Shown here one piece after another: positions 45,648 to 53,289 of a DNA stretch of 64,000 nt. Within the stretch, counting starts at the first letter, position 1. Each line of letters opens with the position of its first letter. Source of the DNA: Rariglobus sp. (lineage in GTDB: Bacteria; Verrucomicrobiota; Verrucomicrobiia; Opitutales; Opitutaceae). The translations under genes and the position numbers were made by a program. The notes beneath the pieces are model-generated. The model was given only the letters and a program-made list of their open reading frames with translations. It searched no databases and had not been told where the DNA came from. Location of the stretch: contig JAQSWS010000004.1 of the NCBI GenBank assembly GCA_029266495.1, positions 26,863 through 90,862 of the forward strand, read 5' to 3'.

Positions 45648-47210
45648 TCAATCCTCGAGGAAGATCCATTTTTCGACTTCGATTTTGTGGCGGTTGAGGG
45701 CCTCGGCGTATTCGGGTTTTTTGACGAGGCTGGTGGGGGAGTTCATCACCATCTGGATCTTGGTGTTGGGGATGTGATGACGCAAAAGGAGAATCGAGGC
45801 GTCGTAATCGCGGCTGTCATAATCCACGCCGAGTTTGCGGTAGGCCTCGTCGGAAGAAAATGCCTGGTTGGTGTCGGTCATCATGCGATCAGTGGCGTGA
45901 GCCCCGAAACCGGCCCCGCGTCCGTCGTTGTGGAGGAGGAGCAGGGCGCCCACGCCGTATTCGATGATGTGTTTCACGGACTGCTTCAGCTTGTCGCGGT
46001 TCTCGACGTGGCGAAGAGGGAAGCGGTTGAAGAGCGATTCGCTGTGGAGACGGACGACGGGCATCTCGTAGATGCGCGGTGCGCCGTGGGTGAGCACGAC
46101 GAAGTCCTGGCTCGTAACAATGTCGTAGTAAACGTGGACGCGGAACCAGTAGGGCGTGGTGAGCAAATCGACCACGGGATCGTCGGGGTGGTCATCTTTG
46201 TAGTGGGTCAGATGGGCGGGGTCGATGGTGACAAGGAAGCGGTTTTGACGGATGGCCTTGTAGCCCAGAATGACGGGGCGGGGGCCTCCCGTGTAGCGGT
46301 TGAGGGCGTCTTTTTTCTGAAACAGCTCGGTGAACTGGGCCTCGGTGACGAGGATTTCGTTGTCCACCGGCTTCATCGGCAGGAAATAGCTGGCCGAGTA
46401 GATGAAACGGCGGGCCTCGGGCAAGGCATGCGCGCGGAACGGCACGACGGGCTCGGGGGGAAGCGCCCGGCGCACCGAGGTGACGTGGGGGCGGCTGAGA
46501 ATGTGTCCGCCGGCGGCTTTGGATGCGAGGTAGGCGAGATTGAAGGGGCCGGGCTCAAATTCGAGCGCCTCGGTGCCGGCGACCTCGAGGCCCTGGGCTT
46601 TGAGGGCGTTGACCTTGTCGGGGTTGTTGGTGAGGACGATGAAGGAGGCGGTGACGTCGAGCAGACGGCAGATGTGGGAAATGTTATCGTAGTTGCGGTG
46701 GTCCTTTTGCAGGCCCATCGCGGCGTAGGCATCGAAGGTGGAGATCTGGTCGAGGGAGGCCTGCACGAGCATGCGGTCGCGTGCCTTGCCAACGTAGCCC
46801 ACGCCGCGGCCTTCCTGCATGAGGTAGAAGAGAATGCCGTTGCCCTTTTCGGAGATGACCTTGAAGGCGCCCTCGAGCTGCTGGACGCAGTCACAGTCGC
46901 AGCCGCGCAACGTTTCGCTGGTGATGCACGAGGAGTGGAGGCGGGTGTAGAGGGTCCTGGCTCCGGTGATGTCTCCGTGGGCGAGGGCGACGATGTAATG
47001 CTTGTCGATGATGTCTTGGAAAATGTAGGCGCGGAAGAGGCCGAACCGGGTTTCGAGCTGGCACTTGGCGATAAAAAGCGTGGTGCCATAAAGCGGCCGC
47101 TCATCGAGCAGCCGGGGGGCAAGGATCGCGCCGGTGGCGTGCTGCAGCTGGGTGATCAGATCTTCGAATTCGCGTGCGGTGTCGGCGGACGGAGGGACGG
47201 CGATGGACAT
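45648..47210 (-). CDS. tandem GTP cyclohydrolase II-like protein, second domain degenerate
   Basis: A 520-residue protein made of two RibA-type domains. Domain 1 (about 40-235) keeps the zinc ligands C95, C106 and C108 (LHSSC ... CDCDC, spacing 11 and 2 as in RibA) and the catalytic QEGRGVG loop. Domain 2 (about 285-515) aligns at LHSES ... RHVEN, so all three zinc Cys are lost, and the loop is NDGRGAG. RibA opens the purine ring of GTP; URC1-type homologues act in uracil catabolism. The duplicated architecture with one dead half suggests a new substrate or a regulatory subunit. No ribB or riboflavin gene is nearby. Confidence 0.86.
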   Translation of the reverse strand: MSIAVPPSADTAREFEDLITQLQHATGAILAPRLLDERPLYGTTLFIAKCQLETRFGLFRAYIFQDIIDKHYIVALAHGDITGARTLYTRLHSSCITSETLRGCDCDCVQQLEGAFKVISEKGNGILFYLMQEGRGVGYVGKARDRMLVQASLDQISTFDAYAAMGLQKDHRNYDNISHICRLLDVTASFIVLTNNPDKVNALKAQGLEVAGTEALEFEPGPFNLAYLASKAAGGHILSRPHVTSVRRALPPEPVVPFRAHALPEARRFIYSASYFLPMKPVDNEILVTEAQFTELFQKKDALNRYTGGPRPVILGYKAIRQNRFLVTIDPAHLTHYKDDHPDDPVVDLLTTPYWFRVHVYYDIVTSQDFVVLTHGAPRIYEMPVVRLHSESLFNRFPLRHVENRDKLKQSVKHIIEYGVGALLLLHNDGRGAGFGAHATDRMMTDTNQAFSSDEAYRKLGVDYDSRDYDASILLLRHHIPNTKIQMVMNSPTSLVKKPEYAEALNRHKIEVEKWIFLED

Positions 47211-47243
47211 GAGGTGGGTGATTGAAAGGAGCTGCGGGGCAGG

Positions 47244-48041
47244 TCAGGCGGGCCGCAGGATCAGCGTATGGGCATGAAGCGTCGAGTTACGCCAGGCGGT
47301 CTGGAAGGACTTCAGGGTGGTGCACTCGGATTTGGCAATCGAGCGGTAAGGAATGTCCAATATGATCTCGGAGCGAAGACCCGGCCAGGGAGCGAGGGTG
47401 TAGAGGCGGGGGTTGACGCGCGTGCAACGGATCGCGTGACGCCTGCCCGACACATCCGGGTGAGTATGGCGAAGATCGCGTGGAACCTCGTAGCCGGAGC
47501 AGACGATGAGGGAGAGATTGTCGCAGCATTGCAGGAACTCGAAGCCGCGCTGGAGGGTGGCGGCATCGAGCCCGAGGGCGGAGGCGGTCACCTGCTGCCA
47601 GGCAAGCTGGGAGGCGAGAAAACCGGCGTGCGCCTGCCGGTGCTCGGGGCGGATGGTGTTCACGTCGGCCTGCTCGGAGAGCAGGTTGTAGGTATGCATG
47701 GATACAAAAACGGCGGAGGCGGGATTGGTCGCGGCCACGACGGCGGTGGCATCGCCACGCACTTTCAAATAGGAGGGCAGGTCGATTTCTTCGAAGGCGC
47801 TGTAGGCACCGACGAGCTGGCGGGTGAACGCCTCCGGACGGTGCTCACGGGTGAGAACGGGCGTTGCGTCGCGGGCGATCCAGCCATCGTCATGATGATA
47901 AACGGCATGACGAATCTCGGCGAAGGGTTCGGGGCGTGCAAACTGCTCGTTGCCCCAAGCGTCCGCGAATTGTCCGGCCACCCTGGCGTGATCGGAATGC
48001 GTTACCAGCAGCCAATGGGTGGGCGTTTCCTGCCTGATCAT
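47244..48041 (-). CDS. DUF3891 protein, HD-like metal-site candidate
   Basis: A 265-residue protein of the DUF3891 family. It contains H15 and H18 (THSDHARVAGQFADAW), the run H49-H50-D51-D52 in AVYHHDDGW and H116 in VSMHTYN. This arrangement resembles an HD-domain metal-dependent phosphohydrolase, although that relation is my inference. It begins the minus-strand arm and is divergent from the creatininase pair with about 50 bases between them. The function is unknown. Confidence 0.8.
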   Translation of the reverse strand: MIRQETPTHWLLVTHSDHARVAGQFADAWGNEQFARPEPFAEIRHAVYHHDDGWIARDATPVLTREHRPEAFTRQLVGAYSAFEEIDLPSYLKVRGDATAVVAATNPASAVFVSMHTYNLLSEQADVNTIRPEHRQAHAGFLASQLAWQQVTASALGLDAATLQRGFEFLQCCDNLSLIVCSGYEVPRDLRHTHPDVSGRRHAIRCTRVNPRLYTLAPWPGLRSEIILDIPYRSIAKSECTTLKSFQTAWRNSTLHAHTLILRPA

Positions 48042-48100
48042 GCCCGGATAAACGCATAACGCGGGCCAATTATCAGACGGCGTGCGAATGAGTGGGATTC

Positions 48101-48745
48101 ATGTTGGCTTTCAATCTGCTAACTCAACGCGTGCTCCCCGCGCGACCGACTCCCGCTCTGTGCATCTGCGACGATGCGACGTTTCTGCCGTGGCGGAGCT
48201 GGACACAGGTTGCCGCGATACCCCGGCGTGACCGGGTGGTGGTGATCGTGCCGGTCGCGGGGATGGCTGATCATGGCGAGGAACTGCCGCTGGATATTGA
48301 GGAGCAGGTGCTGATGAGCGTGGTGCGCGAGGCATCGCTGCGCCGTGACGCCGGTGAGGAGTTGCTGGTCGTGCCGCCGTTGCGGTTTGTGACGGGGGCG
48401 GTGACGCCGGACGGCGGGACGGTGTTCACGGTCGATGCGCCGGTGGCGCATGCGTTTATCGATGAGGTGTGTGGGTCGCTGGCGGCATCGGGCTTTCGGA
48501 AGGTTGTGTTGTGCAATGCGAGTCCGTGGAACGAGGAGCTGTGCGACGCGGCGGCGCGGGATATCCGCATCGCACGGGGGATTCAGATGTTCTGCGTGAA
48601 TTTGAGCGCGCTCGGCGTGGGGTTGGCAGAAGGCGGGGACGGGGTGCGGGTGGGGGCTGCGGGCGGGCGGCTTGCCGCGTTGCTGGCGGAGATTGCGCGG
48701 CGTCCGGCCCTGGCGAGTGGCGGAGTTCTTTCGACGAAGCCATGA
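48101..48745 (+). CDS. creatininase-like subunit without metal ligands
   Basis: A 214-residue protein homologous to the N-terminal half of the double-domain protein at 12547-14067. The motif reads PVAGMADHGEELPLDIEE: the first metal Glu is Ala and the Asp is Glu, as in the fused protein. NASPWN replaces the NTHGGN motif. It therefore looks non-catalytic. Its stop overlaps the ATG of the intact creatininase (ATGA), so the two are made in equal amounts and may form a heteromer. ATG 48101 was chosen; a GTG at 48092 would add three residues. Confidence 0.8.
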   Translation: MLAFNLLTQRVLPARPTPALCICDDATFLPWRSWTQVAAIPRRDRVVVIVPVAGMADHGEELPLDIEEQVLMSVVREASLRRDAGEELLVVPPLRFVTGAVTPDGGTVFTVDAPVAHAFIDEVCGSLAASGFRKVVLCNASPWNEELCDAAARDIRIARGIQMFCVNLSALGVGLAEGGDGVRVGAAGGRLAALLAEIARRPALASGGVLSTKP

Positions 48746-49527
48746 AGAGCCGCGCCCATTATCTTTCTTCAATGAGCCGGGCGCAGATCACGGCGCTGCC
48801 TGACAAGGCGTCGGCGCCGGTGCTCGTGACGACGGGGGCGATCGAACAACATGGTGCGCACCTGCCACTCGCGGTGGATGCATTGATGGGGCAGGTGTGG
48901 ATCACCCGCATTCTGGAGGCGCTGCCCGGGGACGTGTCCTGTTATGTCGCGCCACCGATCACGATCGGGAAGAGCAACGAGCATGTTGGGTTTCCGGGGA
49001 CGCTGACGATTTCGAAGGAGACGCTGCGGTTGCAACTGCACGCGATCGCGCGGCAGTTGAGCGCGTGGGGCTTCAGGCAGCTGGCCGTTCTGAATACGCA
49101 CGGGGGGAATACCTCGGTGCTCGTTTATACGCTGCGTGAGATCGAAGGGGCGTATGGGATGCGGGTGACGTTGCTCAAGCATGGCGTGACGTTGAACCCG
49201 GCATTGCCGACGCAGGAGGCGACGTATGGTTTTCACGCGGGCGAGCTGGAGACGTCGTGGCTGCTGGCGGTGGCCCCGCAATGGGTGCGGATGGAGAGCG
49301 CCGTGTGCGAATATCCGGCGCGGCTGGAGGACGCCGGTGAGTTGAGGCCCGAAGCGGCGCCGGCGACGTTTGCGTGGGCGTCGCAGGATGTGTCGGCGTC
49401 GGGGGTGATGGGCGATGCGACCGCGGGGACGGCGGAAAAAGGGGGACGGTGGATTGAACAGATTGCGGCGGGGTATGCGGCGCGAATTGTGGAGCTGGCG
49501 AATGGAGGCCGGCGGAGGATATCATGA
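48742..49527 (+). CDS. creatininase-family amidohydrolase, intact active site
   Basis: A 261-residue creatininase-family protein. Metal residues are present: E35 and H37 in AIEQHGAHLPL, D46, H120 in LNTHGGN and E168 in FHAGELETS. APPITIGKSNEHVGFPGT and SGVMGDAT are also conserved in the fused homologue at 12.5-14.1 kb. Family members hydrolyse creatinine, deformylate FAPy intermediates (ArfB) or trim peptides (MftE). It overlaps both neighbours by ATGA: the degenerate subunit upstream and the acetamidase gene downstream. Confidence 0.86.
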   Translation: MKSRAHYLSSMSRAQITALPDKASAPVLVTTGAIEQHGAHLPLAVDALMGQVWITRILEALPGDVSCYVAPPITIGKSNEHVGFPGTLTISKETLRLQLHAIARQLSAWGFRQLAVLNTHGGNTSVLVYTLREIEGAYGMRVTLLKHGVTLNPALPTQEATYGFHAGELETSWLLAVAPQWVRMESAVCEYPARLEDAGELRPEAAPATFAWASQDVSASGVMGDATAGTAEKGGRWIEQIAAGYAARIVELANGGRRRIS

Positions 49528-50498
49528 GGCGCACCCCCGGCGGCCCCCGCGGCCCCGTCCTACCTTTTATGCATCATACGCTCAGTTCAGAGACGCTGGT
49601 TCATCGGTGGGATAATTCCACGCCGGCGCGGCTGATGGTCGCATCCGGCGACACCGTGACGTTTCAGTGTGCGGATTCGAGTGGCTGGCAGGTGAAGCCG
49701 GACTGGACGGCGGCGGAGTTCAAGACGCGGTTCGATCCGCTGAAAGTGCACGCGCTCACCGGGCCGGTGGCGATCGAAGGGGCGAGGCCGGGCGACATGC
49801 TGGAGATCAAGATCGAGGCCTACCGGCATCACGGGTTCGCGTGGACGAGCCTCATCCCGACGCTGGGCCTGCTGGCGGAGGATTTTCCGGAGCATCATTT
49901 GTTCATTTGGAAACTGGAGGACTTCGTAACGCGGAGTTTTCCGGGGGTGACGCTGGACCTGCATCCGTTCGCCGGGATCATCGGGGTGCAGCGGGCGGAG
50001 ACGGGGGAGTTTCGCACGCGGGCGCCGGGGCCGTTTGGAGGCAACATGGACGTGCGCCAGCTCACGGCGGGCACGACGTTGTTCCTGCCGGTGTTCACGC
50101 CGGGTGGCGGGGTGCTCACGGGTGATTGTCACGCGGCGCAGGGCGATGGCGAGGTATGCATCAACGGCATGGAGGCGCCGATGGACGTGACGCTGACGTT
50201 TCGGTTGCACCAAGGGAAAGCACCGAAGGGACCGCAGGCACTGTATCCGGGGGGATTCACGCCGCCGCGTTATGCGACAAAACCATGGCACCTGTTCATC
50301 GAGTCGGACACGGATGCGCGCGAGGCGTGCAAGCGGGCGGTGCGGCGGGCGATCGAGTTCATCGTCGAACGTCTCGGGGTGACGCCGGAGATGGCGTATA
50401 CGTTGTGCAGCGTGGTCCTTGATTTGAAGGTGAGCCAGTTGGTGAACGTGCCGACGACGACAATCACGGCGTGCTTGCCCGAGGCGATTTTTGACTGA
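49524..50498 (+). CDS. acetamidase/formamidase family protein
   Basis: A 324-residue FmdA/AmdA-family amidase. Conserved blocks: HHTLSSETLVHRWDNS, ALTGPVAIEGARPGDMLEIKI, LHPFAGIIGVQ, GPFGGNMDVRQLTAGTTLFLPVFTPGG and TGDCHAAQGDGEVC. These hydrolyse formamide or short amides to ammonia and acid. The start overlaps the creatininase stop; an internal ATG at 49569 (MHHTLSSETL) begins exactly at the conserved region and may be the real start. It would release ammonia from an amide made by the preceding enzymes. Confidence 0.9.
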   Translation: MRRTPGGPRGPVLPFMHHTLSSETLVHRWDNSTPARLMVASGDTVTFQCADSSGWQVKPDWTAAEFKTRFDPLKVHALTGPVAIEGARPGDMLEIKIEAYRHHGFAWTSLIPTLGLLAEDFPEHHLFIWKLEDFVTRSFPGVTLDLHPFAGIIGVQRAETGEFRTRAPGPFGGNMDVRQLTAGTTLFLPVFTPGGGVLTGDCHAAQGDGEVCINGMEAPMDVTLTFRLHQGKAPKGPQALYPGGFTPPRYATKPWHLFIESDTDAREACKRAVRRAIEFIVERLGVTPEMAYTLCSVVLDLKVSQLVNVPTTTITACLPEAIFD

Positions 50499-50517
50499 CC
50501 GGCCCGGCGCTATTTTT

Positions 50518-50552
50518 AAACGCAAAGATGCAAAGGACGCAAAGAACACACC
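50518..50552. repeat. single arm of the CACAAAA/CGCAAAG repeat family
   Basis: The run AAACGCAAAGATGCAAAGG continues as GACGCAAAGAACACACC, showing repeated CGCAAAG/CACAAAG units like one arm of copies 1-3, but I find no matching opposite arm nearby. It ends directly at the RidA start codon. Confidence 0.4.
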
Positions 50553-51026
50553 GTGAATACCACCGTTATGATTGAAACGAAATTGAAGGAGTCGGGGTTG
50601 ACGCTGCCGGCGGCGCCGGTGGCAGGCGGGAATTATGTGCCGTATCGGATCAACGGGAACACGTTGATCCTGGCGGGTGTGATCAGCGCTCGCGACGGCG
50701 TGATGACGCATGTGGGCCAGGTGGGCGGCGGTGTGCAGACGGTGGAGACGGGATACGCGGCGGCGCAGGTGTGCGCGTTGAATGTGCTGGCGGCGATCAA
50801 GGGTGCGCTGGGCGACCTCGGGCGCGTGAAGGCATTTTTATACGTGGGCGGTTACGTGAACGCGGTGGCGGGATTTGCGGAGAGTCCGCAGGTGATCAAT
50901 GGAGCGAGCGACGTGTTCGTGAAGTTGTATGGCGAGGCGGGAAAACATGCCCGCGCGGCGGTCGCGGTGGCCGGGTTGCCGAAGAATGCCACGGTGGAAA
51001 TTCAAGTGACGGTGAGTTTCGAGTGA
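50553..51026 (+). CDS. RidA family protein (YjgF/YER057c/UK114)
   Basis: A 157-residue RidA-superfamily protein starting at GTG (50553) or ATG (50568). The blocks PVAGGNYVPYRINGNTLILAGVIS, VETGYAAAQVCALNVLAAIKGALG and VKAFLYVGGYVNA match the RidA-6/RutC-like subgroups rather than the archetypal imine deaminase RidA-1, and the conserved catalytic Arg is not in its usual position. It may remove reactive enamine/imine intermediates of the cluster pathway. It sits between the acetamidase and amidase genes, flanked by repeat elements. Confidence 0.88.
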   Translation: MNTTVMIETKLKESGLTLPAAPVAGGNYVPYRINGNTLILAGVISARDGVMTHVGQVGGGVQTVETGYAAAQVCALNVLAAIKGALGDLGRVKAFLYVGGYVNAVAGFAESPQVINGASDVFVKLYGEAGKHARAAVAVAGLPKNATVEIQVTVSFE

Positions 51027-51061
51027 GATTGGGATCCGCGGTGAAGTCCGGCGATCCGGCC

Positions 51062-51126
51062 GGCCACAAAAGACACAGAAGTCACAAAAGACGGATTCCG
51101 TTTTGTGCGTTTTAGTGTTTTGTGGC
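51062..51126. repeat. CACAAAA-family inverted-repeat element, copy 3
   Basis: The left arm GGCCACAAAAGACACAGAAG, followed by TCACAAAAGACGG, faces the right arm ATTCCGTTTTGTGCG-GTTTTGTGGCG; together they give a 65-base hairpin with about 30 paired positions. The short, loop-poor form differs from copies 1 and 2, which have a long centre. Confidence 0.55.
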
Positions 51127-51174
51127 GAAGTCTCCCGATCAAGCGGGAGGTGATCGCCTGACGATTTGAACGTG

Positions 51175-52458
51175 ATGAAACCCCAGATGACTTTTTCGGA
51201 CTGGCAGCGGTTGTTGCCGACGGACGCGGCGCGTCTTGTGCGCGACAAGGCGGAGGCGTTGCCACCGGCGCAACACCGGGCGATATTTGCGATGCTTCAT
51301 TCCGAGGCGCAGTTGGAGGCGGCGTTTACGCGGAAGCAGGCCTCGCGTATTTCGGGGCGGCCGCTCGGCGGCGTGCCTTATGTGGTGAAGGACGTCTTCG
51401 ATGTGGAAGGCGTGCCGACGCTCGCGGGCTCGACGTTTTTGAACGAGATGCGTCCGAGGCCGATGGAGGACGGGACGCTGGTGGCGAATCTGCGGGAGGC
51501 GGGTGCGGTGCTGACGGGGAAAACGCATCTGCATGAGTTCGCCTACGGGATCACGGGGGAGAATCCGCATTACGGTGACGTGGAGCATCCGGGGCTGCCG
51601 GGACGCACGTCGGGCGGATCGAGCAGCGGGAGTGCGGCGGCGGTGGCGGCGGGGGTGGTGCCGCTGGCGTTTGGCACGGATACGGCGGGGTCGATCCGGG
51701 TGCCGGCGGCGTTTTGCGGCCTGTTTGGTTTTCGGATGGCGCCGCATCATCGCTGGATTGCCGATGCGTTTCCCCTGGCGCCGAGTTTTGACACGACCGG
51801 CTGGTTTACGGCGAACGCGGGCGACATGGCGGTGGCGTTGCATGGGTTGCTCGGTGTAAAGGAATGGGCGCGGCCATCACGTGGCGCGTGGCTGCCGTTT
51901 GGCAACGTGGATGCGGAGCTGGCGGCCGTGCAGGCGGGCGCGGCGGCGCGGCTGTGCGGGGCGTTGGAGGCGGCGGAGCCGGCGCTGGCGGAGAGGTTGC
52001 GGGCCGTGTTTGCGGAGGCGCCGGGAGCCTTCGCGGCGTTGCGAGGGCCGGAAGCGTGGGCGGTGCATAAGGGGTGGGCGGAGCGATTCAAGGACGCGTA
52101 TGATCCGGTGGTGTTCGCACGGGTGATCGCGGGGCGCGATGTGACGAAGGAGGCGCAGGCGGCGGCGCGAAAAGTTCAGGAGCGGTTGAGCGCGGCGTTT
52201 GAGGCGGTGTGGGAGAAGTATGATTTTCTGGTGCTGCCGGCGACGCCCTGTGTCGCGCCGACGAAGGCAGGGTGCACGCAGGCGACGAGGGACCGGATTT
52301 TTCAGGTCACCACGCCGGTGAGTGTCGCGGGGCTGCCGGCGCTGACAGTGCCGGTGATGTTGCCGGGTGGTTTTTCGACGGGGTTGCAGGTGGTGGCGCC
52401 GGTGGCGAGTGCGCCGGTGTTCGTCGAAGTGCTGGCGGGGTTTAACCACTCGAGCTGA
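51175..52458 (+). CDS. amidase signature family enzyme
   Basis: A 427-residue amidase. The Ser-cisSer-Lys triad is visible: Lys in PYVVKDVFDVEG, the Gly/Ser-rich block GRTSGGSSSGSAAAVAAG and the nucleophile Ser in GTDTAGSIRVPAAFCG. It hydrolyses an amide bond (such as an N-carbamoyl, biuret-like or allophanate-type substrate, as in AtzE and related enzymes), but the substrate cannot be read from the sequence. The ATG at 51175 is preferred; TTG 51166 is an alternative. Confidence 0.9.
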   Translation: MKPQMTFSDWQRLLPTDAARLVRDKAEALPPAQHRAIFAMLHSEAQLEAAFTRKQASRISGRPLGGVPYVVKDVFDVEGVPTLAGSTFLNEMRPRPMEDGTLVANLREAGAVLTGKTHLHEFAYGITGENPHYGDVEHPGLPGRTSGGSSSGSAAAVAAGVVPLAFGTDTAGSIRVPAAFCGLFGFRMAPHHRWIADAFPLAPSFDTTGWFTANAGDMAVALHGLLGVKEWARPSRGAWLPFGNVDAELAAVQAGAAARLCGALEAAEPALAERLRAVFAEAPGAFAALRGPEAWAVHKGWAERFKDAYDPVVFARVIAGRDVTKEAQAAARKVQERLSAAFEAVWEKYDFLVLPATPCVAPTKAGCTQATRDRIFQVTTPVSVAGLPALTVPVMLPGGFSTGLQVVAPVASAPVFVEVLAGFNHSS

Positions 52459-52462
52459 CGCC

Positions 52463-53266
52463 ATGAAGATTATCCGGCATCTTACTCCTGAAGGGCGGCC
52501 GGGTTGGGCGGCGTTACAACCGGACGGGACGGCGCGAGCAATTGACGGGGACGTGTTGCGCGAGTGGCGGGTGACGGAGCGGTTGGTGGCGACGGGCGAG
52601 TTGCTGGCACCCGTGGAGCCGGTGACGGTTTTTGGGATTGGTCTGAACTATCGGAAGCATGCGGAGCAACTCGGGATCGCATTGGTGGAGCGTCCGCTGG
52701 TGTTCATGAAGAGCATCAACGCGGTGCAACGACCGGGCGGGCCGATTGCGATTCCCCGGACGCTCGCGAGCGAGGCCGTCGATTACGAGGGTGAACTGGC
52801 GATCGTGATCGGCAGGGCGTGCAAGAACGCGACGCGAGAGAACGCGTTGTCGTTTGTGCTTGGATACACGATCGCGAACGATGTGTCGGCACGGGACTGG
52901 CAGTTCAAGCTCGGAGGAGGGCAATTTTGCCAGGGTAAGAGCTTCGACACGTTTTGTCCGCTGGGACCGGTGTTGGTGACGCCGGATGAGCTGGATGACG
53001 CGGCCGCGCTGAGGTTGGAGACGCGTGTGAACGGCGAGGTGCGTCAGGAAGGCAGCACGGCGGACCTGATTTTCGATGTGCGGGAACTGATCGTGTTCCT
53101 GAGTGCGAGCAAGACGCTGCTGCCGGGCACGGTCATCCTGACGGGAACGCCGGGCGGGGCGGGGCACACGATGAAGCCGCCGATTTATTTGAAAGCGGGT
53201 GACGTGGTGAGTGTGACGATTGAAAAAATCGGGACGCTTACGAATCCGGTGATTCTTGAGGCGTAA
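52463..53266 (+). CDS. fumarylacetoacetate hydrolase-family protein
   Basis: A 267-residue FAH-superfamily protein. Conserved blocks: GIGLNYRKHAEQLG, VDYEGELAIVIGRACKN with metal-binding Glu residues, YTIANDVSARDWQFKLGGGQFCQGKSFDTFCPLGP and GTPGGAGHTMKPP. The family includes acylpyruvase, fumarylacetoacetase, 4-oxalocrotonate decarboxylase and oxaloacetate tautomerase. It may cleave or isomerise the carbon skeleton at the end of the pathway. It starts 4 bases after the amidase stop. Confidence 0.92.
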   Translation: MKIIRHLTPEGRPGWAALQPDGTARAIDGDVLREWRVTERLVATGELLAPVEPVTVFGIGLNYRKHAEQLGIALVERPLVFMKSINAVQRPGGPIAIPRTLASEAVDYEGELAIVIGRACKNATRENALSFVLGYTIANDVSARDWQFKLGGGQFCQGKSFDTFCPLGPVLVTPDELDDAAALRLETRVNGEVRQEGSTADLIFDVRELIVFLSASKTLLPGTVILTGTPGGAGHTMKPPIYLKAGDVVSVTIEKIGTLTNPVILEA

Positions 53267-53289
53267 ATCCGGGGCGTCTTCAGGGCAGG

